From assembly GCF_001557875.1 (NCBI RefSeq), contig NZ_LNRF01000005.1, forward strand, positions 124,001 to 188,000: DNA of 64,000 bases. The letters run 5' to 3'. Shown piece by piece: positions 1 to 8,511 of this stretch; position 1 is the first letter of the stretch; every line of letters begins with the position of its first letter. Below the pieces are notes generated by a model that was not told the origin of the DNA, ran no database searches, and worked only from the letters and a program-made list of their open reading frames with translations. A program made the translations under genes and the position numbers. This stretch comes from Vibrio splendidus (GTDB lineage Bacteria > Pseudomonadota > Gammaproteobacteria > Enterobacterales > Vibrionaceae).

Positions 1-1559
1 CGCGCTGCTTCGATTGCCGCATTGAGTGCAAGTAGGTTGGTCTGTTCAGCAATGCCACGAATAACGTCAAGGATTGAACCAATCTGACTACTCATTTGTT
101 GTAGCTCGCCCACCGCACCCACTGATTCAGTAAGGCGAACCTCAAGCTGATTAATGGTGCTGATATTGGTGTTCATGATCTGACGACCAGATTCAGAAGC
201 CGATTCTACTTGTTGAACCATGGTTAGTGAACTTTGCGCGCTGTTTGCCACTTCTTGTACAGAATGAGACATCTCTGTCATTGCGGTCGCAACGGTAGCG
301 GTTTGTTCACGTTGGCTGTTCAGCTGAGCTTGCGTTTCAGAAGAAGTCTTCTGGTTTACGCTTGCGGTCTTGGTTAGGTCATCTGAAGCGTCATTTAGCT
401 TTACGAGAATATTGTGCAGATTGTCAGCCAAGGTATTGATGTGACGGCTCACACGGCTGAATTCGTTGTCGTATCGAATATCGATACGTTGAGTCATATC
501 GCCTTGAGTCAGGCCTTCTAATGTCCCGAGAATACGAGTTAATGGTTCTCTTACACTATGCGCAATGTGGTAACCAATCGCTGCAGCGAATACGGTCACA
601 ATGATGCCAATTGCGATCGCGTTGAATAGGCCTTTGTCGTAGATGCTGCTTGCGTCAGCTAACGATGAATTGAGTTGCTCTTCAGCGGTCACGTTGAATG
701 AATCTAAAACAGCCATCGCTTGGTCAACTTCTACGGCTAGGTTGGCGATGTTCACGTACAGTGCTTGCTTGGCTTGTAGGTAGTTGTTGTGTTTGTCTAG
801 TACGCCACCTTTCTGGCCAACGTCTTTGGTGAATTTCTGAACCGACTCATCGAAGACATTTTTAAGCGCTGGTAGTTGTGTGGATAGGCCGCGATAAGCG
901 TAGTTAAGGTGAGTAACGGCCTTTTTGTTTTGGTTAACGGCTTTTTGAACGAAGGCAACATCAGAGCTAGCAAGTGCATCAGAGGTAATGACCTCTGCGT
1001 CTTGCAGTTTAATGAAATAGCTCTTTGCCATCACTTTTACAGAGATGCTTTTTTGATCGGCAACGTACTCTTTCATGCCAACAGTTAATTCTGAATGCAG
1101 TCGTTGGAAGTCTCGAGATGCTTTTTGTACCTGCTCTTGTGCTTCAAACATCGCAACGTAGTTGTTCATCGCTTCGTCTGCTTCGGCGAAGTAGCGCTCT
1201 TCCATCGCTCTTAACTGCGCGATACGTTCGGTGAGCGAAATATTGTCTTGGCTTGCTGCTTCTAAGTTACCTAGCACTTCAGAAAACGAGTTTTGTGATG
1301 CAGCAAACTCTGTACGCATTGCAGACATGCGTTCAGCGTTTTGGGTGGTTAAGAAATCTTTGAATGACTTATCAGCAGAAAGCAATTGAACACTTGTTTG
1401 ATTTGAAAGCGCGACAAGTGGTAATGAGGTTTCTGAGACACTCTCAAAATTGCTGTGTATCTGATTCATGCTGTTCATCATGATGGTTATCGTGACTGCG
1501 AACATGATGATGATCAGTGCGAAACCAGCGTACATACGCTTGATCACAGATCCCTTCAT
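1..1559 (-). CDS. Methyl-accepting chemotaxis protein (C-terminus cut by window edge)
   Basis: This inner-membrane chemoreceptor senses an unknown ligand and controls CheA. It reads on the minus strand from the ATG at 1559 and is open to base 1, so about 519 residues are visible and the C-terminal end is missing. The order is a short cytoplasmic start, TM1 (about residues 8-28), a long helical periplasmic domain of about 280 residues, TM2 (about 312-335), HAMP, then the signalling coiled coil. The last visible residues contain the invariant hairpin motif LLALNAAIEAAR, which fixes the family. An AGGGAGAAAG ribosome site precedes the ATG. The long helical sensor resembles the double four-helix-bundle type; ligand unknown. 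Confidence 0.93.
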   Translation of the reverse strand, partial: MKGSVIKRMYAGFALIIIMFAVTITIMMNSMNQIHSNFESVSETSLPLVALSNQTSVQLLSADKSFKDFLTTQNAERMSAMRTEFAASQNSFSEVLGNLEAASQDNISLTERIAQLRAMEERYFAEADEAMNNYVAMFEAQEQVQKASRDFQRLHSELTVGMKEYVADQKSISVKVMAKSYFIKLQDAEVITSDALASSDVAFVQKAVNQNKKAVTHLNYAYRGLSTQLPALKNVFDESVQKFTKDVGQKGGVLDKHNNYLQAKQALYVNIANLAVEVDQAMAVLDSFNVTAEEQLNSSLADASSIYDKGLFNAIAIGIIVTVFAAAIGYHIAHSVREPLTRILGTLEGLTQGDMTQRIDIRYDNEFSRVSRHINTLADNLHNILVKLNDASDDLTKTASVNQKTSSETQAQLNSQREQTATVATAMTEMSHSVQEVANSAQSSLTMVQQVESASESGRQIMNTNISTINQLEVRLTESVGAVGELQQMSSQIGSILDVIRGIAEQTNLLALNAAIEAA

Positions 1560-1769
1560 GGCTTTCTCCCTAAATAAAAATACAGACCTAATGTCAGGTC
1601 AAAGTAAAACTAACAAAATTATCAGCATTCTATTGAGCTCGGCTTACGCATTTTATGACGCACACGTCAAAAATAACCCTCAGTTATAACCAACATGCCA
1701 TTCTTGAGAACTAAGACTCGTTTTCTTTGATTTGAACGGTGTTTTTTATTATGCTTGAAAGCAGATTTA

Positions 1770-1798
1770 TTGTGGTTTGATGCGGCATAGCGCATACT
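1770..1798 (+). promoter_or_regulatory. Possible sigma-70 promoter for hinT
   Basis: TTGTGG (1770-1775) and CATACT (1793-1798) are separated by 17 bp and lie about 40 bp upstream of the hinT start. The match is moderate and rests on sequence only. The rest of 1560-1836 is AT-rich and shows nothing else I can name. Confidence 0.35.
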
Positions 1799-1836
1799 CA
1801 AAGCATTAAAAAATAAATGTTTTATCGGAGAGAAAC

Positions 1837-2187
1837 ATGGCTGAAGAAACCATTTTTAGTAAGATCATCAATAAAGAAATTCCAGCAGATTTGTTATACC
1901 AAGACGATTTAGTAACGGCCTTTCGTGATATTAACCCTCGCGCGCCAAGCCATATCCTAATTATTCCTAATAAGCTGATTCCAACAACTAACGATGTTGA
2001 AGTAGAAGATGAAGCGATGATGGGGCGTATGTTTACCGTTGCACGCAAGTTAGCAAAAGAAGAAGGCATCGCAGAAGATGGCTATCGTCTTATCGTGAAC
2101 TGTAACTCTCACGGTGGCCAAGAGGTTTACCATATTCACATGCACTTGGTTGGTGGCCGTCCACTTGGTCCCCTATTAATGAGCTAA
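1837..2187 (+). CDS. hinT: HIT-family purine nucleoside phosphoramidase HinT
   Basis: HinT hydrolyses AMP-N bonds (adenosine phosphoramidates, aminoacyl-AMP) in the cytoplasm. The 116-aa length is normal for the family. The histidine triad reads HIHMH at residues 99-103, and the middle His101 is the expected nucleophile; the [14 protein letters not shown] block near residues 31-44 is the standard nucleotide-pocket segment. A GGAGAG ribosome site precedes the ATG. In E. coli hinT heads the ycfL-lpoB-thiK-nagZ-ycfP neighbourhood, and here it stands at the same end. The gene is separated from the following lipoprotein genes by a stem-loop and a rho-independent terminator, so it is probably its own transcript. 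Confidence 0.95.
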   Translation: MAEETIFSKIINKEIPADLLYQDDLVTAFRDINPRAPSHILIIPNKLIPTTNDVEVEDEAMMGRMFTVARKLAKEEGIAEDGYRLIVNCNSHGGQEVYHIHMHLVGGRPLGPLLMS

Positions 2188-2211
2188 TAAAAAGCTAACG
2201 AGTTAATGGAA

Positions 2212-2243
2212 GCTAATGAGCTCGTTTAAGCGAGCTCATTAGC
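2212..2243. repeat. 13-bp perfect inverted repeat after hinT
   Basis: GCTAATGAGCTCG (2212-2224) and its exact complement (2231-2243) are separated by 6 nt. The stem would be very stable in RNA but no T-run follows, so it looks like a 3'-end protecting structure rather than a terminator. Confidence 0.7.
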
Positions 2244-2349
2244 GGGTTAACACAAGTAGTTAGTTGGAAAATTTGTAGTTTGTATGCCAACTTTAAGTTC
2301 TATCTGTTGTCTGAATGTCGGCATCGCCTAGGCCGAGGCTAAATCGCTA

Positions 2350-2377
2350 GGGTCTCAACTGGCTTGAGATCCTTTTT
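2350..2377 (+). terminator. Rho-independent terminator upstream of the COG3014 gene
   Basis: GGGTCTCAA pairs with TTGAGATCC across a 5-nt loop, followed by TTTTT. It lies about 165 nt past the hinT stop and 88 nt before the next gene. It either ends hinT transcription or ends a small RNA from 2244-2377. Confidence 0.7.
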
Positions 2378-2464
2378 ACAACACGTTTCGTTTTGATAAT
2401 GAGACTAAGAAAGGTCAGCAGACCCTAATAAAGTTGGCATTTTAAACATGCACGGAGACGATAA

Positions 2465-3856
2465 GTGAAGCAACAGTTTAGATTCGCTTCAATTGCCCTG
2501 TTATCGGCGTTGACCGTAGGTTGTGCGAGTATTTCTGCAGGAAGCCTGTTCAGCCATTATAGTGCGCAAAACAAAGCGATCTACCAAGCCGTTAAGTCTG
2601 GAAATTATTCAAAGGCTCAGCAAGATCTACCAGATTACGCGGCAGGCGACATCCTTGATAATTTTGAAAGAGGCAGAATTAATCTGCTGGATCAAAAATA
2701 TCCTGAGAGTAAGTCTTCGTTTGAAGTGGCTGATCAAGCAGTAACCGAGCAGCAACGAAAAGCGGTGATCTCAATCTCAGACAGCGCAACCAGTGTTGGT
2801 GCGCTGGCAGTGAATGACAATATTACCGAGTATGTGCCAGCCGATTATGAGTTGGGCTTTCTTCATCTCTATCTCGGTTTAAATTATCTCAAGAAAAATG
2901 ATTTAGAAGGTGCGGTGATCGAAATGCGTCGCGCCAATCAAGTTCAAGAACAAGCGAAGAAGCAACGTGAAGCCGAGTTAGATCGCGCAGCCAACGATGC
3001 GAAGAAGCAGGGTTTGTCTGCCAATGTGGGTAGCATCCTTTCTAATTATCCTGATGCGGGTAAAAAACTGCAGTCGGTACAAAATGCGTATTTGATGTTC
3101 TTGTCTGGCCTGCTTTATGAAGCTTCGAATGATCTAAACAGCGCTTATGTTGACTATCGCCGTGCTTTGGCTGTGATGCCAAACAACCAAGAAATTATAG
3201 ATAGAACCATGGCAACAGCCGCTCGTTTAGGGATGCGACAAGATTTAGCGACATTGGAAAAGCGTTACAAGCAATCATCTAAGCTTGGTGAAGGTGAAGG
3301 GCGAGTAATTGTTCTCCAAGAGCAGAGCGCTGTGCAAGCTATGGACAGTTGGCGACTAGATTTACCTGTTTATGACAGTCGCGATCAAGGAGCAATATAC
3401 TCTCTTGCGCTGCCATATTACCCAAGCCAAAACGTAGAGCGTTTTTCTGCGTTGCGAATCAGTGGGCAACCGCTACAAGAGCACTTGATCACTGACGTAA
3501 ATGCAATGGCGCAGAATGATTTATCCGAGCGTATGACGAGCATTGTTATTCGCCAAGCGCTACGTGTGGTTGCAAAAGATCGCATTCGTAAAGAAGCAAC
3601 CAAAGGCGATGATGTTGGAAATATTCTGTTCAATGTGTGGAACACACTGACAGAGCAACCAGATACTCGCAGCTGGCAATCTTTACCTGCTGAGATTAAG
3701 AGCAGTACGTTTGTAGCAAACAGCGGTCAATATACGTTGGAAGCGGGCGCTAAAACGTATGACTTTGATATTCGAGAAGGGCAAACCACCTTGGTGTGGA
3801 TTTCTCGACAAGGAAACAACGCAACAATGTGGCATAAACAGCTAGGGAGGCTGTAA
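2465..3856 (+). CDS. COG3014-family lipoprotein with helical repeats
   Basis: This is a predicted secreted lipoprotein of 463 aa with no known reaction. The GTG start is chosen because GGAGAC lies 5 nt upstream and the signal peptide begins at once: positive KQQFRF, a hydrophobic stretch, then LTVGC with Cys20 as the likely lipidation site (Thr at -3 is slightly off the consensus). Residues about 35-270 contain TPR-like helical pairs, including a Lys/Glu/Ala-rich coiled segment near 155-180. The stop overlaps the ycfL start (TAATG), so the two are translationally coupled. This gene is absent from the equivalent E. coli cluster. Its place before ycfL and lpoB suggests an outer-membrane envelope role, which is inference. 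Confidence 0.8.
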   Translation: MKQQFRFASIALLSALTVGCASISAGSLFSHYSAQNKAIYQAVKSGNYSKAQQDLPDYAAGDILDNFERGRINLLDQKYPESKSSFEVADQAVTEQQRKAVISISDSATSVGALAVNDNITEYVPADYELGFLHLYLGLNYLKKNDLEGAVIEMRRANQVQEQAKKQREAELDRAANDAKKQGLSANVGSILSNYPDAGKKLQSVQNAYLMFLSGLLYEASNDLNSAYVDYRRALAVMPNNQEIIDRTMATAARLGMRQDLATLEKRYKQSSKLGEGEGRVIVLQEQSAVQAMDSWRLDLPVYDSRDQGAIYSLALPYYPSQNVERFSALRISGQPLQEHLITDVNAMAQNDLSERMTSIVIRQALRVVAKDRIRKEATKGDDVGNILFNVWNTLTEQPDTRSWQSLPAEIKSSTFVANSGQYTLEAGAKTYDFDIREGQTTLVWISRQGNNATMWHKQLGRL

Positions 3857-4239
3857 TGAAAAAGTGGTTAGTGAGCTTAGCAGCGGTGATGGCTCTGGCT
3901 GGTTGTGCAGATAACACTGCTGGTGTAAGGGTCGATAGCCTGACTCAGAACGTTTTCTTTGGTGACAATGTATTGGGCAGCCGCTTACAGGTTGAAGATA
4001 TCCGTACCGATCTCGTTGATGGTCATACGCGCGGAATCGTTCGCTTAAACAGTAACTATAAAGGCGACCAACATATCCTTTATCGTTTTTACTGGTATGA
4101 CGATGCAGGGCTTGAGGTCAACCTCAAACAAGGCCCTTGGAAGCAAGCGATTGTTCGTGGCTTTGAAAGTATTTCGTTGTCGGAAGTGTCGGTAAACCCG
4201 AAAGCGACTCAGTTCAGAGTTCAGTTCCGAGAGCAGTAA
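3856..4239 (+). CDS. ycfL: YcfL-family lipoprotein
   Basis: This small outer-membrane lipoprotein has 127 residues and unknown function. The signal peptide MKKWLVSLAAVMALAGC ends in a clean lipobox with Cys17. The rest is predicted beta-rich, as in the YcfL family (DUF1425). Its start overlaps the stop of the upstream lipoprotein by one base, and lpoB follows 86 bp later, the same order as E. coli ycfL-lpoB. The family is known mainly from this conserved neighbourhood, so any link with peptidoglycan synthase activation is inferred from context. Confidence 0.88.
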   Translation: MKKWLVSLAAVMALAGCADNTAGVRVDSLTQNVFFGDNVLGSRLQVEDIRTDLVDGHTRGIVRLNSNYKGDQHILYRFYWYDDAGLEVNLKQGPWKQAIVRGFESISLSEVSVNPKATQFRVQFREQ

Positions 4240-4325
4240 GTTAGATAAAACGGATCTAATGATTCGTAAATACAAGAATTTAAGAGTGTGGGTAACCCCG
4301 CTCAGTGATAAGTTGAGGAAACAAA

Positions 4326-4916
4326 ATGAAAAAGAGTGTCATTGCGCTACTAGGTTTAGCGGTTATTTTAGGCGGTTGTTCAAACAAGGTAAGCTACGGT
4401 GATGCACAAGCAGTAGAAACCACGACAATCGATTTCGGTTCAACTGACCTTCAAACGATTGCGGGTGAAATGGTCGATAGCATGATGGCGTCTGGTTCAG
4501 TGGCTTACATTACTCGTGAACAGCGTCCAATCGTGTTTGTAGAGCGAATCAAGAACAAAACGAGTGAGCATATCGATACAGAGTCAATCACTGATACCAT
4601 TAGTACTAAAATGCTGAACTCTGGTAAGTTCCGTTTTGTTGATATGGACCGTGTTGAGTCTGTTCGTGACCAATTGAACTTCCAAAACAACGATGAGCTA
4701 GTGAATCAAAGCTCAGCTATTCAGTTCGGTAAAATGGTTGGCGCTCAGTACATGTTGTACGGCAATCTATCAAGCATCGTTAAGAAAGCGGGTAGCGATG
4801 AAGACGTATACTACAAAATGACGATGCGTCTAATGGATCTTGAGTCTGGCTTGATTGAATGGGCTGACGAGACCGAAATCCGTAAGCAACAATCTAAGAG
4901 CCTACTGGGTCTTTAA
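4326..4916 (+). CDS. lpoB: Penicillin-binding protein activator LpoB
   Basis: In E. coli, LpoB is an outer-membrane lipoprotein that reaches through peptidoglycan to stimulate PBP1B. The lipobox ILGGC places Cys18 as the lipidated residue. The linker between the Cys and the folded domain is short here (about 30 residues), and the total of 196 aa is shorter than E. coli LpoB (213 aa). Conserved segments such as the SGKFRFVD-type strand and GAQYMLYGNL are present. The start has AGGAAAC 4-10 nt upstream. A terminator follows at 5056-5085, so the transcript probably ends here. Confidence 0.92.
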   Translation: MKKSVIALLGLAVILGGCSNKVSYGDAQAVETTTIDFGSTDLQTIAGEMVDSMMASGSVAYITREQRPIVFVERIKNKTSEHIDTESITDTISTKMLNSGKFRFVDMDRVESVRDQLNFQNNDELVNQSSAIQFGKMVGAQYMLYGNLSSIVKKAGSDEDVYYKMTMRLMDLESGLIEWADETEIRKQQSKSLLGL

Positions 4917-5055
4917 TCTCGCTTACTCGCCAACTATGCGCAGCCAGCTGTGACAGCGTCTAGTCTTGGCTGACCATAAGCTTGACAGTGCTCAATCTTG
5001 GCTGCATATAGGTTGGTCGTACGCCAATGCAGTACATGATGTGCTGTTTATTAAG

Positions 5056-5085
5056 AGACACTGGCTTCTGGTCAGTGTCTTTTTT
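5056..5085 (+). terminator. Rho-independent terminator after lpoB
   Basis: AGACACTG (5056-5063) pairs with CAGTGTCT (5073-5080) and is followed by six T. It separates the lipoprotein genes from thiK. Confidence 0.85.
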
Positions 5086-5119
5086 GTAGGGAAATGAAGA
5101 CGTTTATAGGGAATAAGCA

Positions 5120-5974
5120 ATGGCAATTTTTTCTTGGTCTGAGGCTAAGCTTCTTGATACCAGTTTGAGTTCGCTTGATGGTTACTTTTCTGAGCCTCCA
5201 ACCAGAGCGCAGACACTAACTGGGGGATTGACCAATCGATGTTGGAAGCTAGTAGCTGCCGATGGCACTGCTTACGTTTGGCGGCCAACTACACCTATCA
5301 CCAAAGCGTTCTTCATCTCTCGTCATGAAGAGTTTCAAGTGCTGTCTGCAATTGAGCGTCTTGGCATCGGTCCAAGCCCTATCGTGGTCAATGAGCAGGG
5401 GCTACTGGTTGAGTGGATCGCTGGTGAGACGCTTTACGAAGATCTAGAACTCGATGACCTGTTGAAAACGTTGATCTCTGTACATCTGGTTAATACTGCG
5501 CGATTACCACTGCAACCATTCAGTTTCACAGCGCGAGTCGACCACTATTGGCTGCAGCTTGATGCGATTCATAAGACCGAAACCTGCACTAAGATTTATC
5601 AAGAGTGGCGCGTGGCCCCGAGTATTACCAATGTCGACCTGTCTTTGTGCCATTTTGATTTAGGTGGTTATAACCTAGTGAGAAACAGTGACGGTATTAA
5701 GATTATCGACTGGGAATACGCTGCGCTAGCAGACCCTAGGCTCGACTTAACCTTGACCATTGCAGTTACTGGAGTACCGGCCACTGAAGCGGTTGAGAAG
5801 TACTGTCAGCTGCGAGGTATCCATGATGTTCAGCCTTGGCTAGATGGTGTAGTAGCGTGGTTACCAAGAAGCCAAATGATGGCAATGCTTTGGTATTTAC
5901 TTGCTCATCAGCTTTGGGGCGATGAAAGTTATTTGCAGGAAGCAGAGGCTCTAAGTCACACTTTATGTAGCTAG
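5120..5974 (+). CDS. thiK: Thiamine kinase-like phosphotransferase ThiK
   Basis: The gene probably encodes the salvage enzyme that phosphorylates thiamine to thiamine phosphate with ATP. It belongs to the aminoglycoside phosphotransferase / choline kinase fold. The catalytic loop H178-x-D180 with N185 is intact (CHFDLGGYN), and the metal-binding DWE follows at 197-199. The length is 284 aa against about 274 in E. coli. It sits between lpoB and ycfP as in E. coli, except that nagZ, which separates thiK from ycfP there, is missing. The substrate is assigned by family and synteny, and other small hydroxylated substrates are possible. Confidence 0.82.
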   Translation: MAIFSWSEAKLLDTSLSSLDGYFSEPPTRAQTLTGGLTNRCWKLVAADGTAYVWRPTTPITKAFFISRHEEFQVLSAIERLGIGPSPIVVNEQGLLVEWIAGETLYEDLELDDLLKTLISVHLVNTARLPLQPFSFTARVDHYWLQLDAIHKTETCTKIYQEWRVAPSITNVDLSLCHFDLGGYNLVRNSDGIKIIDWEYAALADPRLDLTLTIAVTGVPATEAVEKYCQLRGIHDVQPWLDGVVAWLPRSQMMAMLWYLLAHQLWGDESYLQEAEALSHTLCS

Positions 5975-6082
5975 GATCACGTTTAGGAAGTGAAAAATAT
6001 AATTTCGGTGGTCTTCCCTTTAAAACCTTGTTTTTCGTGTTAGATTGATCAAAACGTACCAATATTCAATGGGGGAGGTACA

Positions 6083-6622
6083 ATGATTATCTATCTACAT
6101 GGCTTCGACTCAACAAGCCCGGGCAATCACGAAAAAATACTGCAGTTGCAATTCATTGATGATGACGTTCGTTTCATCAACTACAGTACTTTGCATCCAA
6201 AACACGATATGCAACATTTGCTTAAAGAAGTGCATAAAGTGATAGAGCAATCCGACGATCCGCATCCAATTATTTGTGGTGTAGGCTTAGGTGGTTTTTG
6301 GTCTGAGCGCATTGGTTTCTTGTGTGGTATTAAGCAGGTGATTTTCAATCCAAACTTGCAACCTGAAAACAACATGGTAGGTCGAATTGACCGTCCTGAA
6401 GAGTACGAAGATATTGCGACCAAGTGTGTTGAGCAGTACCGTATGAAAAACAAAGGTCGCTGCCTAGTGGTGCTTTCTCGTGAAGACGAAATTCACGATA
6501 ACTCCAAAACGGCTGCAGCGCTAGAAGATTACTACGATGTAATCTGGGACGATAAAGAGAGTCATAAATTCAAAAAGATCTCTCAACATCTTCAGGCAAT
6601 GAAAGCATTTAAAAACGCTTAA
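6083..6622 (+). CDS. ycfP: YqiA/YcfP-family alpha/beta-fold protein (UPF0227)
   Basis: This is an alpha/beta-hydrolase-fold protein of 179 aa, close in length to E. coli YcfP (180 aa), with the starting motif [10 protein letters not shown] that forms an oxyanion strand. The elbow that would hold the nucleophile reads GVGLGGFW, so the usual Ser of GxSxG is replaced by Leu, as in E. coli YcfP. Activity is therefore uncertain, although family members are annotated as esterases. A GGGGGAGG ribosome site lies just before the ATG, and a strong terminator follows. Neighbours are thiK and ndh, as in E. coli. Confidence 0.9.
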   Translation: MIIYLHGFDSTSPGNHEKILQLQFIDDDVRFINYSTLHPKHDMQHLLKEVHKVIEQSDDPHPIICGVGLGGFWSERIGFLCGIKQVIFNPNLQPENNMVGRIDRPEEYEDIATKCVEQYRMKNKGRCLVVLSREDEIHDNSKTAAALEDYYDVIWDDKESHKFKKISQHLQAMKAFKNA

Positions 6623-6644
6623 ATTATTCTGGTTATTTTATAAA

Positions 6645-6673
6645 AGCAGCACTCATCTGGGTGCTGCTTTTTT
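6645..6673 (+). terminator. Rho-independent terminator after ycfP
   Basis: AGCAGCAC (6645-6652) pairs with GTGCTGCT (6661-6668) across an 8-nt loop, followed by a T-run. Confidence 0.88.
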
Positions 6674-6787
6674 GTATCTGGATAACAAAGGTTACTATTG
6701 ATGATGCGATCGTAGCCGCTATGTTAGCGAGCTTGCGCAAACGTTAACTATTTTGTGGCGAATCCTCATTGTGGGTAAGGATTTTTG

Positions 6788-6815
6788 TTGCGGTCATCTT
6801 TTTGCTATATATAAT
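6788..6815 (+). promoter_or_regulatory. Likely ndh promoter
   Basis: TTGCGG (6788-6793), 16 bp, then a perfect TATAAT (6810-6815). The start would be near 6822, giving an untranslated leader of about 290 nt before ndh. The remaining 6860-7111 leader has no other motif I can name apart from the ribosome site AGAGG just before the start. Confidence 0.5.
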
Positions 6816-6833
6816 GTTCCCAAGCAAAATATT

Positions 6834-6847
6834 TTGACAAATATCAA
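6834..6847 (+). promoter_or_regulatory. FNR-type binding site upstream of ndh
   Basis: TTGAC-AAAT-ATCAA matches the FNR consensus TTGAT-N4-ATCAA at 9 of 10 defined bases. It lies just downstream of the proposed ndh start site, a position expected for repression. E. coli ndh is a known FNR-repressed gene; repression here is inferred. Confidence 0.6.
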
Positions 6848-7111
6848 AAAAAATTGAGAGCGAGTGAAAAACTTGCCCATTATTTGCGTTCTATCTCTCA
6901 GCTAGACGCCTTTTTTTCCATGTGAGCAAAGCGACAAACGAATGTTTGTTGTTTGTAATCCCTCTAACTACTCGGTGAGCTGTCGTTATTCTTTTTCGCG
7001 GTTATCCAATATGTCACAGCCTTATCAACAAGGCCGAGTAGATACATAGAATTTATCGGTTGGAGTAATCGAGCCGAGCCCCATTTATTCATTTTGTAGA
7101 GGATTGTCATT

Positions 7112-8401
7112 GTGACAAAAATTATCGTAGTAGGCGGCGGTGCTGGTGGTTTAGAACTAGCAACTAAGCTAGGCCGCACTTTAGGTCGTAAGAAACGTGC
7201 CCAGATCACTCTAGTAGACCGTAAAGCAAGCCACCTATGGAAACCATTACTTCATGAAGTAGCAACTGGCTCACTGGATGAAGGTGTTGATGCATTAAGC
7301 TACCGCGCGCACGCAAAAAACCATTACTTCGATTTCCAAATGGGCAGCCTGAACGACATCGACCGTGATCGTAAAGTGATTGCATTGAGTGAGTTGACCG
7401 ACGAGCACGGTGAACTGCTGATGCCAAGCCGTGAACTTGAATACGATATTCTTGTTATGGCGCTAGGTTCAACGTCGAACGACTTCAACACTCCAGGTGT
7501 TCGTGACAACTGTATTTTCCTTGATAGTCCAGAACAAGCACACCGTTTCCGTACCGAAATGAACAACCAGTTCTTAAAGCTTCATGCTAAGAACGGTCAA
7601 GGAACGGTAGACATCGCGATTGTGGGTGCAGGTGCGACAGGTGTTGAGCTTTCTGCAGAGCTACACAACGCAGTTAAAGAGCTTCGCACTTACGGCTTCG
7701 GTGATCTAGATTCAAGCAAGCTGAATGTTAACCTTGTTGAAGCAGGTGAGCGTATTCTCCCAGCTCTACCTCCTCGAATTTCAAGCGCTGCGCACTCTGA
7801 GCTAACTAAGCTTGGTGTGAACGTTCGTACCAATACTATGGTAACGCAAGCCGACGCTGATGGCCTAACAACCAAAGATGGCGACAAGATCCCAGCTCAA
7901 ATCATGGTATGGGCAGCAGGTATTAAAGCGCCGGACTTCATGAAAGATATTGGTGGTCTTGAAACTAACCGTATCAACCAACTGGTTGTGAAAAACACGC
8001 TGCAAACGACACTGGATGACAACATCTTTGCTATCGGTGACTTGGCACAATGTACCCAAGCAGATGGTTCATTTGTACCACCACGTGCACAAGCGGCTCA
8101 CCAAATGGCAAGTTGTGCATTCAGCAACATCATTGCTAAGTTGAACGGTCGTGACCTGAAAGACTACATCTACAAAGACAAAGGCTCGCTGGTTTCACTA
8201 AGCCGTTTCTCTACAGTAGGTAGTTTGATGGGTAACCTGACCAAAGGTTCTATGATGGTTGAAGGTCGTATTGCTCGTGTGGTTTACATCTCTTTGTACC
8301 GCATGCACCAGATGGCGCTTCACGGCTTAATCAAAACATCACTGATGATGTTGGTTGGTCGTATTAACCGTGTACTTCGTCCAAACCTAAAGCTTCACTA
8401 A
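7112..8401 (+). CDS. ndh: Type II NADH:quinone oxidoreductase Ndh
   Basis: Ndh is a single-subunit, non-proton-pumping NADH dehydrogenase on the inner face of the membrane that passes electrons from NADH through FAD to ubiquinone. The GTG start is supported by AGAGG 9 nt upstream and by the immediate dinucleotide-fold motif GGGAGG (residues 8-13). A second motif [13 protein letters not shown] near residue 170 binds NADH, and AIGDLAQC near 310 is the C-terminal FAD contact. At 429 aa it is the usual length. The C-terminal amphipathic segment is the likely membrane anchor. It is monocistronic, with terminators on both sides, and an FNR site upstream. Confidence 0.95.
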   Translation: MTKIIVVGGGAGGLELATKLGRTLGRKKRAQITLVDRKASHLWKPLLHEVATGSLDEGVDALSYRAHAKNHYFDFQMGSLNDIDRDRKVIALSELTDEHGELLMPSRELEYDILVMALGSTSNDFNTPGVRDNCIFLDSPEQAHRFRTEMNNQFLKLHAKNGQGTVDIAIVGAGATGVELSAELHNAVKELRTYGFGDLDSSKLNVNLVEAGERILPALPPRISSAAHSELTKLGVNVRTNTMVTQADADGLTTKDGDKIPAQIMVWAAGIKAPDFMKDIGGLETNRINQLVVKNTLQTTLDDNIFAIGDLAQCTQADGSFVPPRAQAAHQMASCAFSNIIAKLNGRDLKDYIYKDKGSLVSLSRFSTVGSLMGNLTKGSMMVEGRIARVVYISLYRMHQMALHGLIKTSLMMLVGRINRVLRPNLKLH

Positions 8402-8440
8402 TCAAGTAAGCTCTCTAAGGGCATTACGCTGATAATAAAA

Positions 8441-8465
8441 AAGAGCTCTTCGGAGCTCTTTTTTG
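8441..8465. terminator. Bidirectional terminator between ndh and the GNAT gene
   Basis: AAGAGCTC and GAGCTCTT enclose a TTCG tetraloop (8449-8452), flanked by A-run and T-run, so it can stop transcription from both sides. Confidence 0.9.
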
Positions 8466-8511
8466 ATCGGGTCGATTACGTGCTATCGCTGGTTGCAAAC
8501 TAACTAGAGCG

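Noticed and set aside
1468-1689. 73-aa plus-strand ORF
   Set aside because: It is antisense to the signal-anchor segment of the chemoreceptor and its low-complexity start reflects the TM codons.
6735-6750. PurR-like sequence GCAAACGTT before ndh
   Set aside because: Only about 11 of 16 positions match and there is no purine gene next to it.
6834-6839. TTGACA as a -35 for ndh
   Set aside because: No -10-like hexamer lies 16-18 bp downstream; the bases fit the FNR half-site better.
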